Positions 17,697 through 27,107 are shown, counted from the stretch's first letter. The stretch: 64,000 nt of DNA from Candidatus Thiodiazotropha endoloripes (GCF_001708965.1 NZ_LVJW01000003.1:806001-870000); one strand, 5' to 3'. A program made the numbers and translations. Notes: generated from the sequence alone by a model not told the origin.

Positions 17697-18869
17697 ATGA
17701 CACTCGATATTCCATCCATCTATTTCGTCAGCATCGTCACCAATCTGTCGATGACACTCGCGGTGATGATCGTTGCGTTGCGCCAATCCATACCCGGATT
17801 GAAGCTGCTTGCATGGGGATTGGTGACCAATAGCGGCTACTATCTTGTACTGGGTGCGAAAGGGATCCTTCCCGATCTGTTGGCGATCGGTGTCGGCAAC
17901 ATGCTGGGGGCGCTGACCCTGACCCTGGTTTTGAAAGCGGTACTCAGCAGTCGGCGGGCACAGATGGAGCCGGCCCTCTACATCACACCGGTTGCTCTGA
18001 TGCTGATCGTCAGTCTGATACTGATCGATGACAGGCACTCAAGACTGATCATCGCTTCATTCATTATCAGTTATCAGATTGCGCTGATCCTTTGGGCACT
18101 GATTAGGCCGGGCAATACCTTTGTCGGGCGGGGGCGGATGATCATGTCCCTCGCCTGTGTTGTCGGTATGGTGACCATGGCCTATCGGGGATTCTCTTTT
18201 CTGCTGGGCTGGCATGAGGTTACGCCGTTTCAATCCAGGGATGTTTTGACAACCCTGTTCTACATGATCAACTACCTGGGGATGTTCTTTCTCGCCTTCG
18301 GCTTTGTGTTGACAACCGTGGAGCAGGGGGCCGAGCAGAATCGCAGAATGGCGCTGATCGATCCACTGACCGGGATGTTCAATCGTCGCGCCCTGTTTGA
18401 GTCGATGGATAAGCTGTTCACCAAAGCTGAAGCGGAAGGCCAGCCGTTGAGTCTGATGATCATGGATGTCGACCTGTTCAAACAGGTTAATGATCGTTAT
18501 GGACATCAGGCCGGTGATTTTGTCCTGAAGCGGGTTGCGAATACCATCAAGGGACGCCTGCGCCAGGAGGACATCGTCGGTCGTATTGGTGGTGAGGAGT
18601 TTCTCGCTGTGTTGCCCGATACACCCCCTGAGGGTGCATTACGGCTGGCGGAAGAGTTGCGACAGACCTTGGCGTCAGAGTCGGTGGTTTTCAAAGAGGA
18701 GAAGATTCAGGTGACCATCAGTGTCGGGCTCTACAGTTCGGTAAGCCTGGCGCCCTCCCAGACCCCGGATTCAGTCATCGCCTCTGCGGACAAGGCGCTC
18801 TACCTGGCCAAAACCAACGGTCGTAATCGGGTTGAGGTGAATAAGGTGATAACGGCGATTTCGGCCTGA
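17697..18869 (+). CDS. Membrane diguanylate cyclase (GGDEF)
   Basis: 390 residues. The first about 205 are hydrophobic, with roughly six to seven transmembrane segments forming an integral sensor domain of unknown ligand. The GGDEF domain follows: DPLTGMFNRRALF, MDVDLFKQVNDRYGHQAGD and active-site GGEEF at 298-302. An RQED inhibitory I-site lies five residues before it, so product feedback is expected. It should make c-di-GMP. The ends of this gene and the following outer-membrane gene converge with an 8-base gap. Confidence 0.9.
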   Translation: MTLDIPSIYFVSIVTNLSMTLAVMIVALRQSIPGLKLLAWGLVTNSGYYLVLGAKGILPDLLAIGVGNMLGALTLTLVLKAVLSSRRAQMEPALYITPVALMLIVSLILIDDRHSRLIIASFIISYQIALILWALIRPGNTFVGRGRMIMSLACVVGMVTMAYRGFSFLLGWHEVTPFQSRDVLTTLFYMINYLGMFFLAFGFVLTTVEQGAEQNRRMALIDPLTGMFNRRALFESMDKLFTKAEAEGQPLSLMIMDVDLFKQVNDRYGHQAGDFVLKRVANTIKGRLRQEDIVGRIGGEEFLAVLPDTPPEGALRLAEELRQTLASESVVFKEEKIQVTISVGLYSSVSLAPSQTPDSVIASADKALYLAKTNGRNRVEVNKVITAISA

Positions 18870-18877
18870 CTCAAACC

Positions 18878-20092
18878 TTACACCCCCATCTTGAAGTGTA
18901 TGCTCCCGCCCCGCTCAATGTAGTTATGTTGTGGATGGTTGTATTGCTGATCCTCTCGTGTGGAGTGGTAGAAGGATAGGTCGGCGGTGATATTCTCGAT
19001 CACCGGCAGGGAGAGCGAAATGGTCCATTTGTCTTCATCCCGCTTGTTGTTATAAGGGCCGAAACCACCAAGAATGGCGGCATACAGGGGATCGGCTATC
19101 CGTGCATTGGCCTTGTGGGTGGATTTGACATTCTCAACGGTCAGACTCCACTCCTCCCAGCTCAATCCGATGCTCAGTTGATTGCTCTCTTTCATTTCGG
19201 TCAGGTTTTCAGTTGCTGGAAGATAGGGGCGATTACCTTCACCATCGTGCCGTACAAAAGTCAGCTCGATATCGACTCCCTTCAGTCGTCCTGCCAGCTC
19301 GATACCTTTCAGCAGATCGTCACCCTCCAATGGATTGAATGAGCCCCGATAGGATCCACCGCCAAAGATCGGCGCGATCAACGTCAATCCATCAGCTTCC
19401 GGTGTCAGCAGAATGCCCAGAGCGACGTCGGTATGATCGAACTCAAAGCTGTTGGCGGGAAAGACCGGGGTGGTATAGACATTATCCTTGTTGCCGCTGA
19501 GATGTTTACCGTGGAGATATAAATGTCGGTATTTAACGGTCGTTTCTGTGGTGTTTTCAGCAAAGTCGATCAGACTGTCGTAGTCGATAAAAGAGGATTG
19601 ATTCTGGAGTGTGTAGTCGTGGACGGCCCGTTGCCAGGATAGATCGACATCAAATTGATCGCTGTCGTAGGCAATCAGAGCACCAATGCCTTCAATACTG
19701 ATATGTTTACCGCCAGGTTCGTCATCCGTTTTTCCAAGATAGTCACGCAAACCGATACCTGCTTTGAGGTTTCCTCCAAAACCCTGCCATTTTGCGCCGT
19801 AACGGCATTCCAGGTCATGGGCTGAGAAATCTTTCCACTCTGCGTTGCGGACATCGGAGATTCCGATGATGTTGTTGAATGAATCGATTCGGGTTTCACC
19901 TCGCAGCAGCCCCGGTTTGCATTGGAACAGTCCTGCCGGGGTGATCAGTGAGACGGAAGCACCCAATGTATTGAGCTGGTAATCGATATCCTGCCGGGTG
20001 TTGGCAAATACCCCAACAGTTGACCCTTCAGTGGCTTGAGCATCCATTGCGATAAGCAGCGTGAATAAAACGATAAATCTGGATTTGTTCAA
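18878..20092 (-). CDS. Putative outer-membrane beta-barrel protein
   Basis: 404 residues. A signal peptide (MNKSRFIVLF...DAQA) is likely cleaved after AQA. The mature protein alternates short polar turns and amphipathic strands with many aromatic residues (GNLKAGIGLRDYLG, VDIELTFVRHD, LSIGLSWEEWSLTVEN), which suggests a beta-barrel. I recognise no named family. It is divergent from arsR with a 236-base spacer, which could carry both promoters. Confidence 0.5.
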   Translation of the reverse strand: MNKSRFIVLFTLLIAMDAQATEGSTVGVFANTRQDIDYQLNTLGASVSLITPAGLFQCKPGLLRGETRIDSFNNIIGISDVRNAEWKDFSAHDLECRYGAKWQGFGGNLKAGIGLRDYLGKTDDEPGGKHISIEGIGALIAYDSDQFDVDLSWQRAVHDYTLQNQSSFIDYDSLIDFAENTTETTVKYRHLYLHGKHLSGNKDNVYTTPVFPANSFEFDHTDVALGILLTPEADGLTLIAPIFGGGSYRGSFNPLEGDDLLKGIELAGRLKGVDIELTFVRHDGEGNRPYLPATENLTEMKESNQLSIGLSWEEWSLTVENVKSTHKANARIADPLYAAILGGFGPYNNKRDEDKWTISLSLPVIENITADLSFYHSTREDQQYNHPQHNYIERGGSIHFKMGV

Positions 20093-20320
20093 TGATATGG
20101 CCGGTAGGAGTGATTATGTGGGTATGGCTGATGCAACTGGAGATTTATGGACGTAATTAATTTAGAACTATCCTACTGCCGATCACAGTGTGAAGGAAAG
20201 TGATTCATATCAGGCAGAGTGATTTTTTTATAGTCACCAGTGACGTTGGTAGAAGAGCTGGAAATCTGAGTGCAATTTTTTTCTCAAGGCTATTGTCTAT
20301 CCCGGACAACTGTTCTATAG

Positions 20321-20336
20321 TTCGAAATATGTCGAA
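20321..20336. promoter_or_regulatory. Dyad over the arsR start, possible ArsR operator
   Basis: TTCGA (20321-20325) and TCGAA (20332-20336) flank a 6-base spacer that contains the likely arsR ATG, with CTAT/ATAG symmetry partly extending outward. ArsR-family repressors bind such short dyads at their own promoters. Overlap with the start codon is unusual. Confidence 0.3.
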
Positions 20337-20655
20337 TAGTAAAATCGAAGATGATCAGCTAACAGAGATGTTCAAGGCGCTGGGCAACACCCACCGTTTA
20401 ATGATATTCAAGCGATTGAGCAGTTGCTGTCAGCCAGGCACTCAGTGTGATCTGGAGCAGGCCATTGCCTACAGTGTGGGTGAGCTGGGTGAGGGGCTGG
20501 ATATCGCGTCATCCACCCTGTCTCACCACCTGAAAGAGCTGCATCGATCAGGCTTGATTGAAATGGAACGCCAGGGAAAAAGGGTGGTCTGCTGGATTGC
20601 CCCTGAGACCTTGAACAGCCTCAGTAATTTTTTCAACGCTGACATCAAAAGCTGA
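20329..20655 (+). CDS. ArsR-family transcriptional regulator
   Basis: 108 residues from ATG 20329; an upstream in-frame start at 20200 would add 43 residues with no family likeness. The winged-helix motif is clear: MFKALGNTHRLMIFKRL, then STLSHHLKELHRSGLIEMERQGKRVVCW. Cysteines in SSCCQPGTQC just after the first helices could bind As(III), though the layout differs from the E. coli CVCDLC site. It lies 15 bases before arsM, so it most likely represses this two-gene operon until arsenite is present. No strong ribosome site precedes the chosen start. Confidence 0.82.
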   Translation: MSNSKIEDDQLTEMFKALGNTHRLMIFKRLSSCCQPGTQCDLEQAIAYSVGELGEGLDIASSTLSHHLKELHRSGLIEMERQGKRVVCWIAPETLNSLSNFFNADIKS

Positions 20656-20670
20656 ATATCCGGAGGGATT

Positions 20671-21540
20671 ATGACTGATAAAACGAATTGTTGTGATACG
20701 GATTGCTGCAGCACGGGTCCTCAGGTGGAAGTTGGTGAAGACAATCATCGTCAGCAGGTACGTTTAGCCTATGCCCAGGTGGCCATTGCCAACAACGAGG
20801 GTAGTGGATGCGGTGTGGAGTCGAGCTGCTGCGGTGTCTCAGACGATGCCGCGATCAATACACTGATCTCAACCCGACTGGGTTACAGCGAGTCGGATCT
20901 TCAGGTGGTACCCGAGGGTGCAGACATGGGATTGGGTTGTGGCAATCCTAAAGCCATCGCTGCACTGCAAGTGGGCGAAACGGTGGTCGATCTGGGTTCG
21001 GGCGGCGGTTTCGATTGCTTCCTGGCTGCCGCGGAAGTGGGTAGCGAAGGGGCGGTGATCGGTGTTGATATGACCCCGGACATGCTTTCAAAAGCGCGAG
21101 GGAATGCTGCAAAGGGCAACTACACCAATGTGGAGTTCCGGCTTGGAGAGATTGAAGCGTTACCGGTTGCTGACAATACGGCGGATGTGATCATCTCCAA
21201 CTGTGTGATCAATCTGTCACCTGATAAGGCGCGGGTTTTCAGAGAGGCCTTCCGGGTATTGAAACCGGGTGGCCGTCTGGCCATTTCCGATGTGGTGGCG
21301 ACCATCGAGCTGCCTGAAGAGATGCGCAACGATCCGCAGCTGATTGCCGGCTGCATGGGTAACGCGTCATTGATTGAAACCTTGCAGCAGTGGATCGATG
21401 AGGCAGGTTTTACCTCAATTCGAATTCAGCCGAAGGACGATTCGAAGGCGTTCATACGTGATTGGGCGCCGGGACGTGGTGTGGAGGACTATGTGGTCTC
21501 GGCAACCATCGAGGCGATCAAACCTGATGGGGCCGTTTGA
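20671..21540 (+). CDS. arsM: Arsenite S-adenosylmethionine methyltransferase
   Basis: 289 residues. The SAM-binding motif VVDLGSGGGFDCFLAA and GVDMTPDMLSKAR are followed by ISNCVINLSPDK and LIAGCMGNASL, which carry the conserved ArsM cysteines; an upstream SSCCG pair supplies a further one. An extra N-terminal cysteine cluster (CCDTDCC) may bind metal. It methylates As(III) to less toxic or volatile forms. GGAGG upstream supports the ATG at 20671. It is preceded by arsR in one operon. Confidence 0.93.
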   Translation: MTDKTNCCDTDCCSTGPQVEVGEDNHRQQVRLAYAQVAIANNEGSGCGVESSCCGVSDDAAINTLISTRLGYSESDLQVVPEGADMGLGCGNPKAIAALQVGETVVDLGSGGGFDCFLAAAEVGSEGAVIGVDMTPDMLSKARGNAAKGNYTNVEFRLGEIEALPVADNTADVIISNCVINLSPDKARVFREAFRVLKPGGRLAISDVVATIELPEEMRNDPQLIAGCMGNASLIETLQQWIDEAGFTSIRIQPKDDSKAFIRDWAPGRGVEDYVVSATIEAIKPDGAV

Positions 21541-21565
21541 GCCGGCTGGATTCAAGCCTGGATCA

Positions 21566-22468
21566 TCAGGTCAATTCGGCGATGGCCCTGCCCATCTTGA
21601 CCGGTGATCCCGGGGTAAAGGTTTCAGACCACTCCACCGCATCCTTGCCAAACAGCAGGATCACGGTGGAGCCCATGTTGAACCGTCCCATCTCTTCCCC
21701 TTTCTCCAGATCTACTGAATCAGGCTGCTGTTGCTGGTTGTAGTCCCAGCTGGAGACCCTGAGTCGGGTGGGGGTCACCGTACCGGCCCAAACGGTTTCA
21801 ATACTGGATACGAAGATCGCGCCGACCAGAATCATGGCCATCGGACCCGCTTCGGTATCGAACAGGCAGATGACCCGTTCGTTGCGGGCAAACAGCCGCG
21901 GCACTTTCCGACAGGTGGTCTCATTGACACTGAACAGCCGTCCGGGGACATGGACCATTTTGCGCAGTTTTCCAGCCAATGGCATATGCAAGCGGTGGTA
22001 GTCCCTGGGCGAAAGATAGATGGTGGCGAAATGGCCCTCCTCGAACAGGCTGGTCATCTCCTGATCACCGCCAAGCAGTTCAAACAGGGCGTAGTCGTGT
22101 CCCTTGGCTTGAAACAGATAGCCCGACTCGATATCACCGGCCTGACTCAGGGTGCCGTCAGCCGGAGAGGCAATCTCATGCGCCAGCTGTGTCACCGGGC
22201 GGGCATCCGGACGCAGCGCCCGGGTAAAGAAGTCGTTGAAGCTGCGATAGCGGCTGGGATCGCTCTCCATGGCTTCCTGCAGATTCACATTGTACCAGTC
22301 CACGATGCTGCGGATGATCATATCCTTGACCGGCTTCAACTCGACCCGGGTCAGCTTATGCATCAGAGCGGATAGAAAGTGGTGGGGCAGCAGATACTGA
22401 AGCGCGACGAACAGCCCTTCCAGCAGCTTTTGTGGAAACTCTTTTCGCGACGGTTCAGTTTGATTCAT
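21566..22468 (-). CDS. psd: Phosphatidylserine decarboxylase proenzyme
   Basis: 300 residues. The self-cleavage site that makes the pyruvoyl group is at 265-268, here MGST rather than the usual LGST, in FNMGSTVILLF. Other family blocks are RSFNDFFTRALRPDARP, ASPADGTLSQ and YLSPRDYHRLHMPLAG. It makes phosphatidylethanolamine at the inner membrane. It is the last gene of a leftward operon, 7 bases after the SCO-like gene. Confidence 0.95.
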   Translation of the reverse strand: MNQTEPSRKEFPQKLLEGLFVALQYLLPHHFLSALMHKLTRVELKPVKDMIIRSIVDWYNVNLQEAMESDPSRYRSFNDFFTRALRPDARPVTQLAHEIASPADGTLSQAGDIESGYLFQAKGHDYALFELLGGDQEMTSLFEEGHFATIYLSPRDYHRLHMPLAGKLRKMVHVPGRLFSVNETTCRKVPRLFARNERVICLFDTEAGPMAMILVGAIFVSSIETVWAGTVTPTRLRVSSWDYNQQQQPDSVDLEKGEEMGRFNMGSTVILLFGKDAVEWSETFTPGSPVKMGRAIAELT

Positions 22469-22475
22469 GGTTCGA

Positions 22476-23063
22476 CTACGGGTTTGAATGGATCAGCTTG
22501 ACTAAATCCCTGGCGATAGTAGCGGCATCTACCGCATCGGTAAATAGGGCATGCAGATTTCCTTGCGGACCAATCAGGTAGAGAGTCGGTTGTCCGGTTT
22601 CCTCGGTGACCGCAAAACTGAGAAAAGTCTCTTCTGTCTGTTCGACGCTACCCTGCAAACCAAACAGGTTGCCACTCAGGTAGGAGGTTGAGCTCTCCAG
22701 GCTGGCAGTACTGAATTTCGGCAAATAGAGAAAATGGGTCTGTTTCTGCAGCTCAGGGTGGGATGCCAGACGGTTGTGCACCTTCATCAGTCTGTAGAGG
22801 GCGGGGGCTGGCTGGGCCTGACCGGTTGGGTCGAGCATCAACAGGCTCCAATGGCCGATCAGACGCTGCTGATCATAGTCCGCACCTGTATGATCCTGCA
22901 GCTTGAATGTCGGGGCAGGGGTGGGCGGTACGATACTGACACCCTGGATATCCGGTATATTGCGATCTTTCTGGGTGAAGCCGGCATAGTAGGCCAGACC
23001 GAAGGTCAGCAGGGCCAGGGTCAGGATAACGAAACGGCGTTGCCGGGTGGAGGGACGTCTCAT
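22476..23063 (-). CDS. SCO/thioredoxin-fold-like membrane-anchored protein without active cysteines
   Basis: 195 residues from the ATG at 23061-23063, which overlaps the stop of the preceding rhodanese gene (ATGA), so translational coupling is likely; a longer start at 23099 is inside that gene. One N-terminal membrane segment (FVILTLALLTFGLAYYAGF) anchors a periplasmic domain. The strand pattern APTFKLQDHTGADYDQQRLIGHWSLLML resembles SCO1/SenC proteins, but the CxxxC copper or redox pair is absent. The function is unknown; a structural or scaffold role is possible. Confidence 0.55.
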   Translation of the reverse strand: MRRPSTRQRRFVILTLALLTFGLAYYAGFTQKDRNIPDIQGVSIVPPTPAPTFKLQDHTGADYDQQRLIGHWSLLMLDPTGQAQPAPALYRLMKVHNRLASHPELQKQTHFLYLPKFSTASLESSTSYLSGNLFGLQGSVEQTEETFLSFAVTEETGQPTLYLIGPQGNLHALFTDAVDAATIARDLVKLIHSNP

Positions 23064-23884
23064 GGCATGGCTTTCGGGGTGTCGTCCCGGTTTCCCCAAT
23101 CTGACCAGGAGCCCGGATAGCCTTTGCAGTTCTCAAACTCAAGATAGCGCAGCACCAGCCAGGTCAGGGAGGAGCGGTGGTGGGTCTGGCAGTAGGTGAT
23201 CACCTCTTTGTCCCGGGTGATGCCCAGCCTGGCCAGCATCTCCTCCAGCTCGGCCTTTGGTTTCAGACGCAGATTGTGCTGCCGGTCCATCACCTCGAGC
23301 CAATCCAGATGAACAGCACCGGGAATATGGCCTGGAAACTGGGAGAATCTGGAGAGGCCGCGAAACTCATTGCGGCTGCGGGCGTCCCAGAGTGCCAGTT
23401 GCGGGGAATCGAGCCGGCTGAGAATGTAGGCTCTGCTGGCGACAGCGCTCTCATCCGCCGTCGCCTGAAAGCTGGCAGACGGAACAGAACTCATCTCCCG
23501 GCTGCAGGGATAGCCTTCATTGGCCCAGGCGTGCAGGCCTCCATCCAGCAGCGAGTAGCGCCGATGTCCCATGGCGTGCAGTGTCCAGAGCAGACGCGAG
23601 GCGTTGCCACCGCCTTCGTCATCGTAGGCGATAACATGGGTTTCATTACCAATGCCATGATCGGCAAACACCTGCTGTAACTGCTCAGGTTCAGGTAGCA
23701 GTCCATGGGTTGGGTGGTCAGAGGCGGTGATTGCTGCATAAGCGAGATGTACCGAACCCGGGATATGCAGCTCCCGGTAGGTACTCGCTTTACAGAGATC
23801 CACCAGGAGCAGGTTGGGTGCCTGCTCACTCAGGTGGTTTTGCAGATCGTCCGCCTGGACGAGCAGCGGTAGCTGAAGGCTCAA
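23060..23884 (-). CDS. Two-domain rhodanese-family sulfurtransferase
   Basis: 274 residues starting at a TTG that overlaps the stop of the preceding aminotransferase gene (TTGA). The N-terminal rhodanese-like domain (residues about 1-130: LLVDLCKASTYRELHIPGSVHL) is non-catalytic. The C-terminal one carries the active-loop Cys232 in ITYCQTHHR. It likely transfers sulfane sulfur. A rhodanese gene near psd is common in gammaproteobacteria. The loop CQTHHR differs from the CRxGxR of classic thiosulfate sulfurtransferases, so the donor is uncertain. Confidence 0.82.
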   Translation of the reverse strand: MSLQLPLLVQADDLQNHLSEQAPNLLLVDLCKASTYRELHIPGSVHLAYAAITASDHPTHGLLPEPEQLQQVFADHGIGNETHVIAYDDEGGGNASRLLWTLHAMGHRRYSLLDGGLHAWANEGYPCSREMSSVPSASFQATADESAVASRAYILSRLDSPQLALWDARSRNEFRGLSRFSQFPGHIPGAVHLDWLEVMDRQHNLRLKPKAELEEMLARLGITRDKEVITYCQTHHRSSLTWLVLRYLEFENCKGYPGSWSDWGNRDDTPKAMP

Positions 23885-25068
23885 CTTTCTGCGGAGAGGG
23901 ACTTCTGCACGGCAGCCAGTGCGACACCACGATTGATTGGTGCCTCCATCTCGCTCAATACCGCTTCCAGGGCACTGACGCAGAGCAGGATATTCTCGGC
24001 TCTGGCGCTATGACCCATCAGTCCGATACGCCAGACCTTACCGGCCAGCGCGCCAAGGCCGGCGCCGATTTCGAGATTGTACTCGTTCAGCAGGCGACTG
24101 CGCACCGTGGCGTCATCCACACCTTCCGGAATGGAGACTGCATTCAGCTGGGGCAGGCGGTGCGCCTCATCAACGATGAAACTGAGTCCCATCGCTTCCA
24201 GTCCGGCTTTCAGGGCGTTGTGCATCTTGCGGTGGCGTGCCCAGGCATTCTCCAGCCCTTCGTCCTGCAGTATGCAGAGAGCTTCATGCAGGCCATACAG
24301 TCCGTTCACCGGTGCGGTATGGTGGTAGGCGCGCTTCTGGCCGCCTCCCCAGTAACCCATCACCAGGTTCAGATCGAGGAACCAGCTTTGTACCTTGGAG
24401 CTGCGGTTTCTGACTTTATCCAGGGCCCGCTCACTAAAGCTGATGGGGGAAATGCCTGGCGCGCAGGAGAGACACTTTTGTGTGCCGGAGTAGATACTGT
24501 CGATTCCCCACTCATCCACTTTCAGTTCGCTGCCGCCCAGAGAGGTGACTGTATCCACGATGGTCAGACAGTCGTGACGATGGGCCAGCTCGACCAGCTC
24601 TTTGGCATCGGATCTGGCGCCGGTAGAGGTCTCGGCGTGGACAAAAGCCAGCACTTTTGCATCACTGTTGGATTGCAGGGCGGCTTCAACCTTTTCCAGG
24701 TCGACAGCTTTGCCCCACTCATCTTCCACCATGATCGGGGTGCCGCCACAGCGCTCCACATTCTCCTTCATGCGTCCGCCGAATACGCCATTCTGGCAGA
24801 CGATGACTTTGTCACCAGGCTCCACCAGATTGACAAAACAGGTCTCCATACCGGCTGAGCCAGGTGCGGAAACCGGCATAGTCAGTGCGTTTTCAGTTTG
24901 AAAAGCGTACTGAAGCAGGGACTTGGTCTGTTCCATCATATCGACGAAGACAGGATCCAGATGGCCAATGGTTGGGCGTGCCAGGGCTTGCAGAATCCTC
25001 GGGTGAACGTCTGAAGGGCCTGGACCCATCAGGGTGCGGACAGGTGGATTAAAGCTAGGAGTAGTCAT
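23881..25068 (-). CDS. Class V aminotransferase (alanine/serine-glyoxylate type)
   Basis: 395 residues. The start TLMGPGPSDVHPRIL and the PLP-lysine motif SIYSGTQKCL (Lys198) belong to the serine-pyruvate/alanine-glyoxylate aminotransferase group of fold type I; VDTVTSLGG holds the PLP-ring Asp. It converts glyoxylate to glycine using alanine or serine. It is the first gene of an apparent operon with the rhodanese, SCO-like and psd genes, coupled by 4-base overlaps. Substrate preference cannot be read from sequence alone. Confidence 0.88.
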   Translation of the reverse strand: MTTPSFNPPVRTLMGPGPSDVHPRILQALARPTIGHLDPVFVDMMEQTKSLLQYAFQTENALTMPVSAPGSAGMETCFVNLVEPGDKVIVCQNGVFGGRMKENVERCGGTPIMVEDEWGKAVDLEKVEAALQSNSDAKVLAFVHAETSTGARSDAKELVELAHRHDCLTIVDTVTSLGGSELKVDEWGIDSIYSGTQKCLSCAPGISPISFSERALDKVRNRSSKVQSWFLDLNLVMGYWGGGQKRAYHHTAPVNGLYGLHEALCILQDEGLENAWARHRKMHNALKAGLEAMGLSFIVDEAHRLPQLNAVSIPEGVDDATVRSRLLNEYNLEIGAGLGALAGKVWRIGLMGHSARAENILLCVSALEAVLSEMEAPINRGVALAAVQKSLSAES

Positions 25069-25499
25069 GAAGAACTGCCTTATTGTTGAAATGTGATATC
25101 AAAGTCGTTGTTTTCGGTTGCTGAGTATAAGTGGCGAGCCGATTCATCATCAAGCACCTACAGCCGGACGGGCTATAAGGTATTGGTGATTCGGTTGATC
25201 AAACCAGTGACCCAAAGGCGCTGCAGGAGGGGTTGTGCGATGGGTGACAGTCGTTTAATTCCGACTAAATCAGTCGACTAATTTCTCACCCTATGGGCCT
25301 AACAAAACCCTGCGGTGAGCTTTGTTTAATTAAAATTAGGAGCCTTGTATCTACATGAATTTGCAGTGTTTTTAAGCACTGAAAATCAGTTTTCAATAAT
25401 GAGACGAATGTCGTTCAGTTATGTGATCCAGTTCCTCAGGCTAGGCCAGTTCTTGCCGTACTCTATTGGCATATTGAGAGTGTCATTGAGGCCACATAA
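25069..25499. other. Divergent intergenic region
   Basis: It separates the divergent aminotransferase operon and the Ig-domain lipoprotein gene and must hold both promoters. Small inverted repeats such as GAAAATCAGTTTTC near 25382 are present, but I recognise no riboswitch, operator or small gene. Confidence 0.35.
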
Positions 25500-26762
25500 A
25501 TGAAATCATTACAGATCATAACATCAGCTTTCGCGCTAAGTTTCATTCTTAGTGCATGTGGTGGAAGTGGTGATCCAGAATCAAACGAAACTGCAAATAA
25601 TTCCGAGCAGGAGACCATCGTATCCAATGATGGAGAAACCTCCCAAACACCTGCTGACGGAGATAACGGCGATAGTGGCCAGCAAGAGAATACCGAAACT
25701 CAGAATCCAGTCATCGTGCCACCCGCACCCGTTGTAGAGTCAAACCCAACACCTCCGGCTGAAACTGTAAACCCAAGCCAGCCTTCGGATCCGGTTCAGA
25801 CCACACCTGTCGTGGATGAGGCACCTGCCGATCCTGCACCAGAAGAGAATGCTGGTACAACCGATCCTGTTGAAGAACCGGTTGCCGACAACACCGATCC
25901 TGCACCTGAAGAGCCAGCAGCACCTGCCGCGAATACCGGTGCAGCCCGCCTGAATTCAGCAACCGTCTCCGGCGACCGGGTGATTCTCTCCTGGAGCAAC
26001 GATTTTGACGCACCTGAAGGCGGCTTCGATGTAGTCATCGACTCCACAGATACCGGCGCTGACCGCACTCACGCCCTGACAGCGACCATCAGTGGTCTCG
26101 ATCTGACCACCCAGCACTGCTTTCTGATTGAGTCCCGCTACACCGATAGCGCAGAGTTTCTACTCTCCAATCAGGTCTGTAGTGAAGCGCAGGCTGCGGC
26201 AAATGAAGCGCCGACCATCAGTGGCACGCCAGCAGCATCAGTTGATGCCGGTGTGGCCTACAGTTTTACTCCGGCGGCAGATGATGCGGATAACGACAGT
26301 TTGACCTTCTCCGTTTCCAATCTGCCTGCATGGGCCAACTTCAATAGTTCAAATGGCAGACTGAGCGGTACACCATCCGCCCAGGACGTGGGCGATTACA
26401 ACAACATCCGGATTACCGTCAGTGACGGCACCGACAGCGCAAATCTGGCCTCGTTCAACATTCGCGTCAACAGTGTACAGGTAGCCGCAACCACCGGTTC
26501 CATGTCACTTAACTGGACAGCACCGACAACCAGGACTGATGGCTCCTCACTGAACCTTTCAGACATCAATGGTTATCAGATCTTTATCGGAACAACACCA
26601 TCCAATCTGCAGATGCATGTCGATCTGAGCCAGGGTGATCTTTCCAGTTACACCATTGATAATATGGATCTTGGTAACTACTACGTCGCTATCACCGCCT
26701 ATGATCGCAGCGGTAACTCAAGCGATTTGTCAAACATAGTTCAGAAGAGCGTAGTCAACTAA
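25500..26762 (+). CDS. Lipoprotein with Ig/cadherin-like and fibronectin-type domains
   Basis: 420 residues. A lipoprotein signal ends in LSACGG (Cys20). Next comes a long low-complexity Pro/Glu/Thr/Asp stretch (about 25-145) that would stretch across or out from the envelope. A fibronectin-III-like strand set (RVILSWSNDFDAP) follows, then a putative Ig (He_PIG-like) domain (FTPAADDADNDSLTFSVSNLPAWANF ... GTPSAQDVGDYNNIRITVSDG). A second FN3-like domain ends the protein. It is likely a surface or periplasmic adhesion or matrix protein. A strong terminator follows. Confidence 0.7.
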   Translation: MKSLQIITSAFALSFILSACGGSGDPESNETANNSEQETIVSNDGETSQTPADGDNGDSGQQENTETQNPVIVPPAPVVESNPTPPAETVNPSQPSDPVQTTPVVDEAPADPAPEENAGTTDPVEEPVADNTDPAPEEPAAPAANTGAARLNSATVSGDRVILSWSNDFDAPEGGFDVVIDSTDTGADRTHALTATISGLDLTTQHCFLIESRYTDSAEFLLSNQVCSEAQAAANEAPTISGTPAASVDAGVAYSFTPAADDADNDSLTFSVSNLPAWANFNSSNGRLSGTPSAQDVGDYNNIRITVSDGTDSANLASFNIRVNSVQVAATTGSMSLNWTAPTTRTDGSSLNLSDINGYQIFIGTTPSNLQMHVDLSQGDLSSYTIDNMDLGNYYVAITAYDRSGNSSDLSNIVQKSVVN

Positions 26763-26817
26763 TCGAGAATAAGTGTTAATCAGCCATTCGGCTAAATAAC
26801 AGTTATCTGGATCGCGT

Positions 26818-26866
26818 AATCCTGAGGATTGATGGTCAACATCAATCCTCAGGATTTTTCTTTTTT
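26818..26866 (+). terminator. Strong rho-independent terminator
   Basis: A perfect 17-bp stem (26818-26834 and 26840-26856) with a GTCAA loop is followed by a T-rich tract TTTCTTTTTT. It ends the transcript of the Ig-domain lipoprotein. Confidence 0.9.
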
Positions 26867-27107
26867 GGAAAGTTTAAACGGCTTAGGGATAGTCAAATCA
26901 TTATTTAAACGCTGAAATGTGAAGTTCACAGGCCATCCCCGGTTTGTGAATATTTATCAGGGGTAGTGGAAATAGGGTAATTTCAATCACATTCTCACCG
27001 GTCGCCATTGGCAGAGAGCTTCCTTGCGGTTCGATTATGTGTTTTGATGCCCCATAGTAATCAGAGGGATTTCTGAATGACGGACCATGATAGGGATAGC
27101 GGCGGCT

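Noticed and set aside
27020-27050. Possible sigma-54 promoter before the AAA-OmpA gene
   Set aside because: TGGCA and TTGC elements occur near 27009 and 27024, but the spacing is four bases too long.
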